Shown: positions 1-10,984 of the stretch, one piece after another
How the letters are laid out: the number at the start of each line of letters is the position of its first letter
Numbering within the stretch: position 1 is the first letter of the stretch
DNA from: Elephas maximus indicus
Lineage: Eukaryota > Chordata > Mammalia > Proboscidea > Elephantidae
Direction of reading: 5' to 3'
Assembly (NCBI RefSeq): GCF_024166365.1
Contig: NC_064822.1
Coordinates: forward strand, 109,612,823-109,676,822
DNA: 64,000 nucleotides
Translations under genes and position numbers: made by a program
Notes under the pieces: generated by a model
The model's input: the letters and a program-made list of their open reading frames with translations, nothing else
The model's database searches: none
Told to the model about the DNA's origin: nothing

Positions 1-516
1 TTCGGCTGTGCCAAAGCAGCTGTGCTTTCCCAAGTGTGGAGTTGGTACCACTTCCAGGGAAAGACAAATCCTCTTCAATCAGATTCTCCTTTCTGGCTTG
101 TGTGCTGTGCATATTGGGGACTCAAGATAACCTGGGCCCTGTCCACAGGATTTGTGCTCTAGACATGGATGATCTGACAACTCCCTGTCAGTGCCAGCCT
201 ATAACATCATGGAGTCCCCAAATCCTTTGCAACTCCCAAATCATCTCATCCATTCTCCTGCCTCTGGGAGGACTGTATCTGAGCGGTTCCATCTAACCCT
301 CCATGACCTCTCTTTAAACACATTCCCTGACAATCAGTAAGTGCCTTCCTATGTCTAAACTTGATTCTTCCTTATTGTACATGGTCTATCATCATCACCT
401 TGACTTAGGATTTTGTCATGGCCAGGGCTGAAACAGCACATTTTTAAACAGACACACCTCCTCAGTGGCCAGGCAGGAAGTGAAGACATCTTCCCTCTGA
501 GAGCTGTGGAAAATTC
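1..516. other. Unassigned single-copy-looking sequence
   Basis: I recognise no repeat, RNA gene or exon here. The 86-residue open frame on the + strand has no domain or signal and is taken as chance. Confidence 0.4.
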
Positions 517-526
517 TCTTTCCTCT

Positions 527-1261
527 TTTTTTTTTTTTAACTTTTATTGAGCTTCAAGTGAACGTTTACAAATCAAGTCAGACTGTCACATATAAGTTTA
601 TATACACCTTACTCCGTTCTCCCACTTGCTCTCCCCCTAATGAGTCAGCCCTTCCAGTCTCTCCTTTTGTGACAATTTTGCCAGCTTCCAACTCTCTCTA
701 TCCTCCCATCCCCCCTCCAGACAGGAGATGCCAACATAGTCTCAAGTGTCCACCTGATACAATTAGCTCACTCTTCATCAGCATCTCTCTCCTACCCACT
801 GTCCAGTCCCTTTCATGTCTGATGAGTTGTCTTCGGGAATGGTTCCTGTCCTGTGCCAACAGAAGGTTTGGGGACCATGACCACTGGGATTCCTCTAGTC
901 TCAGTTAGACCGTTAAGTATGGTCTTTTTGTGAGAATTTGGGGTCTGCATCCCACTGATCTCATGCTCCCTCAGGGGTTCTCTGTTGTGCTCCCTGTCAG
1001 GGCAGTCATTGATTGTGGCCGGGCACCAACTAGTTCTTCTGGTCTCAGGATGATGTAGGTCTCTGGTTCATGTGGCCCTTTCTGTCTCTTGGGCTCTTAG
1101 TTATCGTGTGACCTTGGTGTTCTTCATTCTCCTTTGCTCCAGGTGGGTTGAGACCAATTGATGCATCTTCGATGGCCGCTTGTTAGCATTTAAGACCCCA
1201 GACACCACATTTCAAAGTGGGATGCAGAATGTTTTCGTAAGAGAATTATTTTGCCAATTGA
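527..1261 (-). mobile_element. L1-type retrotransposon 3' end, 5'-truncated
   Basis: Read on the minus strand, the sequence ends in an AATAAA-like signal and a poly(A), seen here as the T-run at 527-538. It matches the other L1-type copies at 8.84-9.42, 12.97-13.83 and 33.07-33.25 kb. The insertion is flanked by a perfect 10-bp target duplication, TCTTTCCTCT, at 517-526 and 1262-1271, which fixes both ends. Only 3' untranslated sequence is present, with no reverse transcriptase frame. Assignment to the afrotherian/elephant L1 lineage is from memory of the family and the shared 3' end. Confidence 0.85.
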
Positions 1262-1420
1262 TCTTTCCTCTATCTTAAACAAGGTCTTATATACTCTGAG
1301 GTGGTTATTGTTTTACAGGAAGGGCCATTTTTCCTCCACAACCCAAGTTACATTTGGAGGAAGGCAAATGTGAGAATTTTAAGTCCCAGAATCTTAGCTT
1401 CTGTGCCAGCCCCAAAAGAG

Positions 1421-1617
1421 GCATAACCAAAACCAAACTCACTGTCATTGAGTCGATTCCTTACAGGACAGAGTAGAACTGCCCCATAAGGTTTCTAAGA
1501 CTGTAAATCTTTACTGAAGCAGACTGCCATGTCTTTCTCCTTTGGAGGGGCTGATGGGTTCAAACAACTGACCTTTTGGTTAGCAGCCAAGCGTTTAACC
1601 ACTGCACCACCAGGGCT
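1421..1617 (-). mobile_element. AfroSINE (tRNA-derived SINE)
   Basis: Reverse-strand copy with the AfroSINE head (GGAGCCCTGGTGGTGCAGTGG read on minus, near 1600-1617) and the tail block ending in GGTTTTGGTT. It is flanked by a near-identical duplication, CCCCAAAAGAG at 1410-1420 and CCCCAAAGAG at 1618-1627. It is noncoding; any frame crossing it is spurious. Confidence 0.9.
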
Positions 1618-2059
1618 CCCCAAAGAGACATGGGGATCAGGAAAGGAGAGAGCAGAGGCCTGAACAGAGCTGGGACTACCCCTAAGCCCCAGGGATGGAG
1701 CTTCCAGGGGGTAAGAGAGGTAGACACCCTTAGACACTCTTGAAGTCCTACACTAAATACCCACAGACAAATATCAGCATTAATCCTCCTTGCAGGCAAA
1801 GTGGTTCCCTTGGGATCTAACCACTGGAAAGGCCTGGGGAAAAGGCTATTGCTGCAGCCCCGACACTTTGTCCTAAGCAGATGTCAACTTCACCCCAAGA
1901 GCAGTGCTAGAAGTTAAAGTTAAGAGGTTGGGAGTAGACTGTGAAACAATTCCTCCAAGGGCGTGCCAGATGAGTGGGCTGGAGTACCCAGCCCAGAAAG
2001 CCTTTCCAATAATTCTCTGTGTATCTCTACTAACTTCACATACATCATCTCGTGTGATC

Positions 2060-2215
2060 CTCAGTGCTGGGTTCAGCACCTGGCACAGAATACATGCTCG
2101 TTGTACAAACAGATGAATGAAGAGCCATGGGAGGAAGGTCATGATCCTCAATTATATATGCAGAAATAGAGGTATAGAAAGGTTAAATAGAGGCATAGCT
2201 CAAGGTCACATGTCT
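2060..2215. repeat. Old L2/MIR fragments
   Basis: The stretch near 2065-2115 (CAGCACCTGGCACAGAATACA) resembles the 3' end of L2. The next stretch, 2140-2215, resembles the reverse complement of the MIR core (paired AGGT tracts and a final CAAGGTCACA). Both are highly diverged. Confidence 0.45.
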
Positions 2216-3711
2216 CGTCAGGGGCAGGGTCAAGTTTCTGTGGAGAGCCACACTGGTGATAGAGGGTGGAGAGGAGGGAGGCAGGGTAGGGGAGGGTAAA
2301 CTATCAGACACCACACCAGGGCACAGGAGAGCTCTGTAAAGAGATGATTCCCTGGGAAAGATGGCATTTGAGATGGTGCAGCTTTTAAATTTTCTCATTA
2401 AAGTCTGGTTTATAGCATATACAGTCCTACAAATAACATAAGAGGCCAAGGGGAGACTGGGCCATTGAAGACCAGGAGAGAAAGCTGACACTGAGAGACT
2501 AGATACTTGACTGCCAGACTTTTGCTAACCCTTAAATGCTGTTCATTATCAGACCAGCCATACCCCCATCTCTGAGCCTCTAGAGAATGAGGATACCAGA
2601 TGAGGAGGAGGATACATGTGAGCAAGAAGGCTCAGGCCAGCTTCCTCAGGATAGGAGCTGTAGGCATCAAGTTCCCACTTCCCTGGATCTATTCGTTGTT
2701 GTTATTGCTGTTGTCTGATTTTAATTTTTTTTTCCAAATAGGAAATACATGTGCATGGATCAAAACTCAAAAGACTCCAAAAGTTACACAATGACAAATA
2801 AGTCTCCCTTCCATCCTCAGGACACCCAGACCACCTGGGTCTTCTCTTCAGAGTAACCACAGTAACCAACATCTTGTATAAACCTCCAAAGGTAATTTAT
2901 ACCTACCCTAGCTCATCTCCTGAAGGCATCACAAGATTAGTTGAGCACTGATGTTTTAAGGTGGTAAAGGAACATACCTGGACTGATGGGTGGGACTTTG
3001 GAATACCAAATAGTCTCCATTTCCTCTTCCCCCTCTAGTAAGATGCAGAAATACTTGGATGGGAGAGAGGACAAATGGCTGCACACTTTGGGAGCTCAGA
3101 AGCCTTGCAGGTAAGAAGATAGGATTGGGGGCCAAGCTGAGGCAGGAACATTCTTCAGGGTTCTACACTCACACACTCCCATCCTGGGGCCTAGAAGACT
3201 CCTAGGGCCCTCAGCATTAGCCTGGCTGAGACAAGCAACCAGTTGGGTCCTGCTCAAGCTTTCCAGAGAACAAGACCCCACGCCTTCCCTCTACCATCTG
3301 TTGCACAGTGGAGAAGTCTGACACTCCAATTCTTCTATTTTAGATGCAGCCTGTGGCTTTTTATTCTGCCCTGGCTGGAGATGGAATGTCCTCTTTGAGA
3401 TGATAACTTCTGGTGACTCCTTCCCCTCCCCCGACTTACATAAAAAAAAAAAAGAATTTTTTTTTTTTTAGTCTTTTTCCAGGCACCTTGCTCTTTTTTG
3501 TTCCGGACTTAGGAGACACCTCACTGCTTTGCTGTCTCAGCTGCCTTCCATCTATCTCAAAGGCCTCTGAATTCCTCTTCTGTTACCTCACTTCCAACCC
3601 TCACTCTTACCTGTCACATTCCTTTGGTATTGTTACCCCAACAGCACACATCCATCATGGAGTATGACAGCTTCATGGAAGAGCCCTTCCACCACCTTCC
3701 ACAAGACTCCA
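2216..3711. other. Unassigned intergenic sequence
   Basis: No gene or clear repeat is seen. The only structure is an A-run followed directly by a T-run at 3442-3469. The small frames here have no family features. Confidence 0.4.
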
Positions 3712-3714
3712 GAG

Positions 3715-3885
3715 AATGGTAGACGTGGTGAGAAGAATCTGGGTTCTGGTTGTATTTTGAAAGTAGAGCCAACAGGATTTGGTGACGGTTTTCTCTTCCT
3801 TGGCTTCCATTCCTTAGCTCTCTTCGCTTTCTCTCATATTCTCTAGGTTGTGTGTTGTTTTTTCTTTCCTTGAGGTCCTAACCTA
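3715..3885. repeat. Local duplicate, copy 1 (partner 4983-5145)
   Basis: This segment aligns almost end to end with 4983-5145. Both share TTTTGAAAGTAGAGC, then TTGGTGA, then a pyrimidine-rich stretch ending in GTTGTGTGTT and TTTCCTTGA. The first part looks like reverse L2, but the shared second part departs from the L2 pattern I know. A common origin beyond ordinary L2 similarity is therefore likely. Confidence 0.6.
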
Positions 3886-4111
3886 AAACCAAGTCTACCA
3901 TCAAAACAGGGAGTAGATCCAGGCTGACCACTTTGCTGACTGAATTTCTCCAGTTTTGGTGGTGCCCTAGCCCAATGCCTGCACTTGTGCCCATCTCCCT
4001 GGCCCTCAGATCCTCACACATGGCCTTCTCTGAGATAAGGCATGAGTTAACCCCAAGCCTGGGATGACCTCCCCTTGTCCTCCCCTCCAAACCCTGCCCT
4101 CATTAACCTCA

Positions 4112-5080
4112 TCCTTTATATTTAATCATTGAGCAATTATTATTGAACACTATTTCCAGTTCTTAGGGTATACTGGTGAACAAAACAAACAAAACACCCC
4201 TGTCCTTGTAAAGTTTATGTTCTAGCAGGAAGAGACAAAAGATAAATAATTTACTTACTAAATCAGTAAATTATATAGTATATTAGAAGCAAATGTTGTT
4301 GTTAGTTGCTGTTGAGTCATTTCCAACTCACGGTGAGCACATGTGTGCGGAGTAGAATTGCTCCATAGCGTTTTCAAGGCTGTGACCTTTTGCAAGCAGA
4401 TCACCAGGCCTCTGGGTGAGTTTGAACCACCAAACTTTTGGCTAGTTGTTGAGTGCTTAACTGTTTCCACCACATAGAAAAAAAAAATCAGGGAAAGGGG
4501 GATAAGAATGCAAGAGAAGTCTATAATTTAAAATATCGTAGTAAGGGAGTTTCTTGAGAAGATGGTATTTAAGCAAAGACAGAGGTGAGAGAGAAGCAAG
4601 TCTCACAGATATCTTGAAGAAGACTATTCCAAGCAAAGGAATAGCTGATGCAAAGGCCCTGAGGCAGGAGCACACCTAGAGAGTTTGTAGAACCTGGAGG
4701 CCAGTGTGGCTGGAATGGAGTGAACAAAGAGGAGAGCAGAAGGGGATGACATCAGAGAGGTAATGCATTACCAGATCATGTAGGGCCTCATAGGCTATTT
4801 TAAGGACTTTGATTTTTATTCTGAGTGAAACAGAGAAGAAAGACATGATTGGACTTAAGTTGTTAAATGGTCTTTCTATCTTATTTATTGAGAATAAGCA
4901 GCAAGGACCAAAGGAAAATGCAGGGAGAATTCTCAGAGATTGTTGCACTAATCCAAGTGAGAGCTGAGTGGCTTGGACCAGGATGGCAACAGTGGATCTG
5001 GTGAGAAAGGCCCGGATTCTGGATGTATTTTGAAAGTAGAGCTGACAGAATTTGGTGATAGCTTTCCCTTCATTGGCTTC
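4112..5080 (-). repeat. L2 LINE 3' region, interrupted by an AfroSINE
   Basis: On the + strand this reads as the reverse of L2: ATTGAACAC, then GGTATACTGGTGAACAAAAC, GTTCTAGCAGGAAGAGACA, GCAAAGGCCCTGAGGCAGGAG and GGCCAGTGTGGCTGGA in the expected order. An AfroSINE splits it at about 4294-4478. It is an old, decayed, noncoding element. Confidence 0.75.
4294..4478 (-). mobile_element. AfroSINE nested in L2
   Basis: A reverse-strand copy starting with the characteristic TTGCTGTTGAGTCATTTCCAA block and ending near TTAACTGTTTCCACCAC. It lies inside the L2 element, so it is younger than the L2. Exact ends are uncertain because the flanks are A-rich. Confidence 0.85.
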
Positions 5081-5145
5081 CCTGCCTTTGCTGTCTTCAT
5101 TTTCTCTCTTCTAGTTGTGTGTTTTCCTTTTCCTTGAAGGCCAAG
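4983..5145. repeat. Local duplicate, copy 2 (partner 3715-3885)
   Basis: Partner of the copy 1.27 kb upstream. Its left part continues the L2 element, while its right part (from about 5065) shares the same non-L2 pyrimidine-rich sequence as copy 1. This supports either segmental duplication or two copies of one unusual L2 subtype. Confidence 0.6.
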
Positions 5146-5519
5146 AGCTCTGTGAGGTGGAGGATCACTTCCTGTCCCTGGGACCTGCCCTAGCACCCAG
5201 GGCAGGGCCTGCACAAAGGGCAGACAGGCCCTGGTGCTGCCTGGGAGCAGGCTGATAAACAGGGCAGGAGTCACAGGCTCCCTGAACCAAAGGGAGAAGT
5301 CTGCTCTGTCTAAAGAGGACGTGATGGGCAGTTATTAAAGGAGCTCAGCTGGGGGCTGTACTCTAGTCTTAATCTGAGACTCCCTAAAGGAAATCATAGC
5401 CAGCTCTTAAAAACATGTTAAGACCAGAGTTGGTGTGTGTGTTTGAGCAGAGCTTCAGACAGCTACTTAACACTGGGGGCCTCTGGGCCTTTGATTCCTC
5501 TACTCCTCGCCTTGCCCTC

Positions 5520-5640
5520 TCCTCCGATCTGGCTGGTGTTTATCGGCCAAGACGTTGTTTAAATCACACTCGTTTCCTATAAACAGTTCACTTGAAATGC
5601 CAACCACTGCTCCAGAAAAATTCATCTATCACCAGGTCGG
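5520..5640. promoter_or_regulatory. Candidate conserved noncoding block
   Basis: A low-CpG block with balanced composition and no repeat similarity, containing GTTTATCGGCCAAGACG and GTTTAAATCACACTCG. It looks like constrained noncoding DNA, but this is only an impression from composition and motif density, since no alignment was available. Confidence 0.25.
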
Positions 5641-6934
5641 GGGTGTACTTGAGGATGCTCGGAGGCGGGGGGGATGGCTCCCCATCTCTCTCCTCTGTCC
5701 CACATCCCTCCCCCTCCCCTGACCCATATTCTCAGGTTTCATGCTATAAGAACTACTTCCCCTCAGTGTAACAGGGCACTTAGTGCCAGGGTTATTTATA
5801 ACAGTTGAGATGGCAACAGGCTATGGGGAACAGCCAAGCCCATGGACACTTTTTCTCTTTCAAAGTTCAATAAATGGATCTAGATCACTGTTTACCACCT
5901 GGTGTCTCAGCCTCCTCTTGTTTCCTGATTGCTTCAGGGGGACTTGGGAAGATGAAGGGACAGGGGTCTGGACCAGGTCAATGCTGTCCTCAGAGTTTAA
6001 GGGGCCTATAAGCCAGGCTTCAAATAAATTTATTCCCTCACTCTGCCTCTATTCCATCTTTCCCATTTCTGGCTAAGTACACCTCTGCCTTGGGTGAGCT
6101 CCCTTCTGTAAAATTGAGCTGCTCTTGAGGCTTGCTCTCCAGAGCAGGGAGCCCTCTTCCTTCCCCAGGAAACCCAGATCATGCTGGAAGTCAAGGAAGG
6201 CCATTTTCTCTAGACTGGAATAGGAATGTGAGAGGTTCTGAGTGGTTCTTCCGAGGTAAGTTTTGACTTGGCTCAATTCAGGCTAGAGCGGAGGCAGAAG
6301 GATGGATGAATTTGTCTCCTGGGGACTGAAAACTTTCTTATCATCCTCCTCCTCCCCAGCTGTAGCCATTTTACTAGTTATTCTACTCTAGAGACTCTGC
6401 TGGTGTTTGGGACTGGAGGATCTTAACCCATTTAATGACTTCTCCCCCAGTCTCATTCCTTTGGCCAGTTCCACATGAGAAAAGGCATCATCAGACCTCC
6501 CAGTCCTTCTCAAAGGCCAGATCCCACCCCTCTCCGACACAAGGGAACATGTACCTCCTTCCTTCCACACGTGTGCCCACTCATTGCACTGGGGAGGCTC
6601 CCAGGTAAGTCCCAGGGAGAGCCCAGGTGAGACTACAAGAAGGTAGGGAAGGATCAGGATTGAACTGAAATTGAGACAGGCAGAGGAGGCAGCCCTGGTC
6701 TTTGGGCATCAAGTAATGCCCCCTTTACACACCAAATGAAGAAAAAAGTTCTAAGGGGAGCATGTGACTCCATAAAATAAAGGGACATAATTGGGAGCGA
6801 TATCTAATTTATCTATTGAATGCCTCCTACGTACTCTTTTATCACTTAGATGGACAGAATATAATTGGTGTGCTGAACACCATCAATCTCAGGGCCTGGG
6901 CTTCCTGTGCTGGCTACACCTATTACTGTCAGAT
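5641..6934. other. Unassigned intergenic sequence
   Basis: No exon, RNA gene or confident repeat is seen. The 97-residue + frame at 5783-6076 lacks any recognisable domain. Confidence 0.4.
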
Positions 6935-7090
6935 TATGACACTGTAATACCAAGATCAATGACATTTTAAATGTGCTCCAGTTATGGGCAATTGCTGACA
7001 ATAAAAACAGTGACAAATTGATGAAACTTGGGCAGCGATGATCTGGTGTCAAAAATAAACCATAAATAATCTGCTTTCCAAACTGGAAGA
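6935..7090. promoter_or_regulatory. Candidate conserved noncoding block
   Basis: An AT-rich unique block with GGGCAATTGCTGACAATAAA and AAACCATAAATAATCTGC, that is, several homeodomain or forkhead-type cores close together. No repeat is recognised in it. Regulatory function is inferred. Confidence 0.25.
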
Positions 7091-7969
7091 GGTGCCTGGG
7101 ACATCAGTTTAGGATGGGGTCCAGGGAGAGGAGAACCTATCCCACCTACAGCAACTTGGTCACTCGGAAAGTCCACCTGCTTTGAAAAACTCCCTCCAGG
7201 CTGAACTCCAGGCCCCAACAGGATGATCGAAAAGTGGTCTTTTGTCAAAGCCGAAGAGTTCCTTTAGAAAGAGTCCCCATCACTGTGACTTTGGCAAGTG
7301 CTGGTCTGGCTGCCAAGGTGGAGACCACACAAGTTCACTGATGCACTGATCCTGCCTTGGATGGTCTTTTGGGGTCCTGCCCACACTGAGGACTTAGGGC
7401 AGATTGGCCGAGTCACTGAATCGGACTTAACCAATATTAAAGCTGGGAGGGACCTTGAGTCTCACTTCATGGAGTGTCTGGCTCTGTCCTCCATACTGGC
7501 TTGGCAGAGGGACCTTGATCCTCCCTGCTTACCCGCTGGTCCCTACCTCAACGTGTTCCAGGCATCCTTTCTCTAGGCCATCCTCGGTTTCCAGGAGATG
7601 TTTGCTTTCTTTCCTAGAAGAACTTAACATAGATGTGTTCTGAGTGCCAGGTACCGGCGCAGGTGGGGATGGGTTGGAGGGATGTTCCTACTGGGGCCAT
7701 GGAGAAAAGGTGGAAAAAAGAACATGAATGGTGGCTCCCTCTCTGGCTTCAATTTATGGTAGAGGTTTCTCAGCAAAAGGAACTCCAGGCCTTCAGGCAG
7801 CAGAACTATTTTGGGATGCTTTAAGGTAGATCTTTCTCCAGATCCTTATTTAAAAAAAAAAAAAATCGCTTTACTTGTAGTTTTCTGTCACACATTTTTC
7901 TCATTTTAAAAGTCACAATTTCTTAATATGAGTACAACTGCTAATAGCATGATTTACAATGATGACGAC
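7091..7969. other. Unassigned intergenic sequence
   Basis: No supported feature. Open frames up to 92 residues (7298-7576) show no family signature. Confidence 0.4.
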
Positions 7970-8215
7970 TATTACTGGGAAGCATTTATTGAGCAACTAC
8001 TTCATGCTAAATTCTGTTTCAGGTGTTTTACTTGTATCATTTTTAATCCCCACAGCAGCCCTGCAAGATGAGTATTATTTCCACATTTTTGAGGTAAGGA
8101 AGCAGAAGCTTAGAGATCTAATGACTTGTTTAAGATGAGATAGCTGGTAAGCAGCAGAGCAAGAAGTAACCTAGGATATTGACTCTAAGGCTCATCTCTT
8201 TCCCACTGTCCCTTC
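7970..8215 (-). repeat. MIR SINE
   Basis: Reverse MIR pattern: CATTTATTGAGCAACTACTTCATGC, a region like TTTTAATCCCCACAGCAGCCC, then paired GAGG-type tracts and AGCTGGTAAGCAGCAGAGC, in the expected order. Old and diverged. Confidence 0.75.
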
Positions 8216-8335
8216 ATAGACCTTTGTCATCCCATTTTACTGGTAAAGATCCAGAGGTTAAGGGATTCCCCCCAAGAACCAATAGCTACTCAGAGGCAGA
8301 GCTAGACCTCAACCTAGTTTTTCTGACTCTTCCTG
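8216..8335 (-). repeat. MIR SINE fragment
   Basis: A second reverse MIR-like piece directly after the first: CCCATTTTACTGGTAAAGATC, then CAGAGGCAGAGCTAGACCTCA. It may be a separate insertion. Confidence 0.55.
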
Positions 8336-8449
8336 TATTACATTCATGTTCTTTCTAGACGTGCCACAACAGTCTCCTTCACCAAGAGGCCACCACTCAC
8401 TCCACCAGGTGTTCCAGCCTTGGCTCCCCAAGAGGCAGCAGGTGGCAGC

Positions 8450-8612
8450 AGCCTGCTTTGGAGCCAGACTTTACACCTGTGTGCCCTTAGGCAACTCACT
8501 TCACCTTTCTGAGTTTCAGGTGGTTGTAAGAATTTAAATACCATGATGCAATAAAGCATCTGGTGTAAAGCCTGGCACATAGTAAGTTCTTACTAAATGG
8601 TCATCATTAGAG
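8450..8612 (+). repeat. MIR SINE
   Basis: Forward MIR: GTGTGCCCTTAGGCAACTCAC, CTTTCTGAGTTTCAG, then GCCTGGCACATAGTAAGTTC and a final CTTACTAAATG. Confidence 0.75.
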
Positions 8613-8839
8613 ATGTAGTAGTAACATGGGAGAGTGGCAGGGAAGTTTGACAAATGGAAAAAAAAAAACTTGGGGCTACACTTTGTAGCACCTCTCACCT
8701 GGGGTGCAAGTGCCCTAGGGCCACACTGGAGTGGCTGCATGGTGAGGGTGTCACAAGGTATATAAGGACCTCTGAGGGCCACAGAGGTTTTTTGATGGCA
8801 AATAGTTTAAAGCATCATTTCTATATTAAGGCACATAAA

Positions 8840-9425
8840 GTAGTAATTTATGAGCCCAAGAGACAGAAAGGGCCACATAAATCAGAGACTACATCAGCCT
8901 GAGACCAGAACTAGATGGTGCCCAGCTACAACCGATGACTGCCCTGATAGAGAATACAACAGAGAATCCCTGAAGGAGCAGGAGAGCAGTGGGATGTGGA
9001 CCTCGAATTCTTGTAAAAAAGACCAGACTTAATCGTCCGACTGAGACTAGAAGGATCCCAGAGGTCACAGGCCCCAAACCTTCTGTTAGCCCAAGACTGG
9101 AACCACTCCCAAAGCCAACTCTTCAGACAGGGATTGGACTGGACAATGGGATAGAAAATGATACTGGTTAGGAGCTAGCTTCTTGGATCAAGTAGACACA
9201 TGAGACTATGTGGGCAGCTCCTGTCTGGAGTGCAGATGAGAAGGCAGAGGGGGTCAGAAGCTGGCTGAATGGACATGGAAATACAGGGTGGAGAGAAGGA
9301 GCATGCTGTCTCATTACGGAGAGAGCAACTAGGAGTATATAGCAAGGTGTATATAACTTTTTGTATGAGAGACGGACTTGATTTGTGAATTTGCACTTAA
9401 AGCTCAATAAAAATTCTTTTAAAAA
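8840..9425 (+). mobile_element. L1-type retrotransposon 3' end, 5'-truncated
   Basis: Forward copy of the lineage-specific 3' end, starting near TTTATGAGCCCAAGAGACAG and ending in GCTCAATAAAAATTC plus an A-rich tail. It is collinear with the copy at 12.97-13.83 kb, which extends further 5'. It has no coding content. The 3' tail is degraded and no clear target duplication could be fixed. Confidence 0.85.
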
Positions 9426-9889
9426 GACAAAATATATTACGTAAAGTTTTCATAATTTTAAAACTAAAGCTTCAGGCCTCAAAGGAATTTGTTCTTGCTG
9501 AGGGTCCTTGAGACTAAGCCCCCAGATCCCTGAGGTCCACATTCACTCTCCTCTCTCTAATATCAAAAGCATTTTGGCAGAAAAGCTTGAGAATTCCTGT
9601 GTTGGGGTCAGAGCCTGGACAAGAACCAGAATTCCTGACTTCTTTGCTCTTTAAAAGAACAAAACAAATACTATACATAGCACTTCCCACTGTTTCACCT
9701 TCAAGTTTAGCATTAAGAACATGATGTATTCAGTTTAAATTTATGACTATTTATTTCTAATTCTTTCCTGTTTAATAATTACTGGCTCAACCACTAATCA
9801 TCAACCAGATGAATAATTACACTTTATAGAAGTCTACAAAGCAGAACACTTATAATTGGGTTCTTAAGGAAAAATCTGAAGGCTGGCTG

Positions 9890-10125
9890 TGACTTAGATA
9901 CTTTTAATTTGTATTATTATGGAGGGAAACTAATCGCCAGGCCTTGCTTTTGACTCCTTCTTTTTGAACAAAGTCTCCTTTTTTTAGTTGCCTCTCTTTA
10001 AAGTATCCCCTCAGTTTTCCTGCAGGCGCTTTGTTGGCACAGCCTTGAGGCTGCTCAGGGGTCAAGGCTTCCATGTTCATAAGTGGCCCTTGACTCATTA
10101 GAACATCCACAGGAGACATTTAACT
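9890..10125. promoter_or_regulatory. Candidate conserved noncoding block
   Basis: A unique-looking block with TTTTAATTTGTATTATTATGG and GGAAACTAATCGCCAGG, followed by a C/T-rich stretch. No repeat or exon is recognised. Regulatory status is a guess from motif density. Confidence 0.22.
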
Positions 10126-10245
10126 GGACCTCTGTTACCTAACTCGGCAGTGTCCCTCACCCTGGCCCCCTAAAGTCAAGTTCCTAACTGCTGGCCTCTC
10201 CACAGTTTTTTTTTTTTTTTTTTTAAATAGTACAAATAATATATG

Positions 10246-10979
10246 TGTCTTAGTTATCTAGTGCTGGTATAACAGAAATACCTCAAGTGGATAAAAAAAA
10301 AAAAAAAGCTTTAACAAAACTGATTCTCTCACAGTCTAGGAGGCTAGAAGTCTAAATTCAGGGTGCCAGCTCCCAGGGAAGGCTTTCTTTCTCTGTCAGT
10401 TCTGGGGAAGGTCCTTGTCATCAATCATCCCCTAGTCTAGGAGCTTAGCGCAGGCAACCCAAGTCCAAAGGACATGCTCTGCTCCCAGTGCTTCTTTTTG
10501 GTGGTATGAGGTTCTTCTAACTCTCTACTTCTCTCTTCTGTTATCTCTTGTAAGATAAAAGGTGATGCAGGCCACATCCCAGGGAAACTCCCCTTTATTG
10601 GATCAGGGCTGTGATCTGAGCAAGGATGTTAGGGTCATCCCACCCTAATCATTTTTAGGGAACCCTGGTGGTGTAGTGTTTAAGTGCTATAGCTGCTAAC
10701 CAAAGGGTTGGCAGTTTGAATCCACCAGGCTCTCCTTGGAAACTCTATGGGGCAGTTCTATTCTGTCCTATAGGGTCCCTGTGAGTCAGAATTGACTCAA
10801 TGGCACTGGGTTTGGTTTGGTTTTAATCTTGCCTTATTAACCACAGCCAGAGATTAGGATTTATAACACATAGAAAAATTACATCAGATCACAAAATGGA
10901 GGACAACCACGTAATACAGGGAATCATGACCTAGCCAAGTTGACACATATGTTTTGGGGATACTATTCAATCCATGACA
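10246..10979 (-). mobile_element. Solo LTR (MaLR/ERVL-like) with 5-bp TSD
   Basis: It starts TGTCTTAG and ends CATGACA (TG...CA), and is flanked on both sides by the perfect 5-bp duplication ATATG (10241-10245 and 10980-10984). Its outer sequence (TTAGTTATCTAGTGCTGGTATAAC; CACAGTCTAGGAGGCTAGAAGTC; TACTATTCAATCC) follows the pattern of reverse-strand MLT1/MST-type LTRs. An AfroSINE has inserted inside it. No internal retroviral region is present. The exact subfamily is not assigned. Confidence 0.8.
10660..10826 (+). mobile_element. AfroSINE nested in the solo LTR
   Basis: Forward copy from GGGAACCCTGGTGGTGTAGTG to GGGTTTGGTTTGGTTTT, with internal GGCAGTTTGAATCCACCAGG (B-box-like) and GTGAGTCAGAATTGACTCAA. 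It must be younger than the host LTR. Confidence 0.92.
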
Positions 10980-10984
10980 ATATG

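Noticed and set aside
2071..2092. REST/RE1-like site (TTCAGCACC plus GGCACAG)
   Set aside because: The second half does not fit the consensus, and the match is explained by the L2 3' end.
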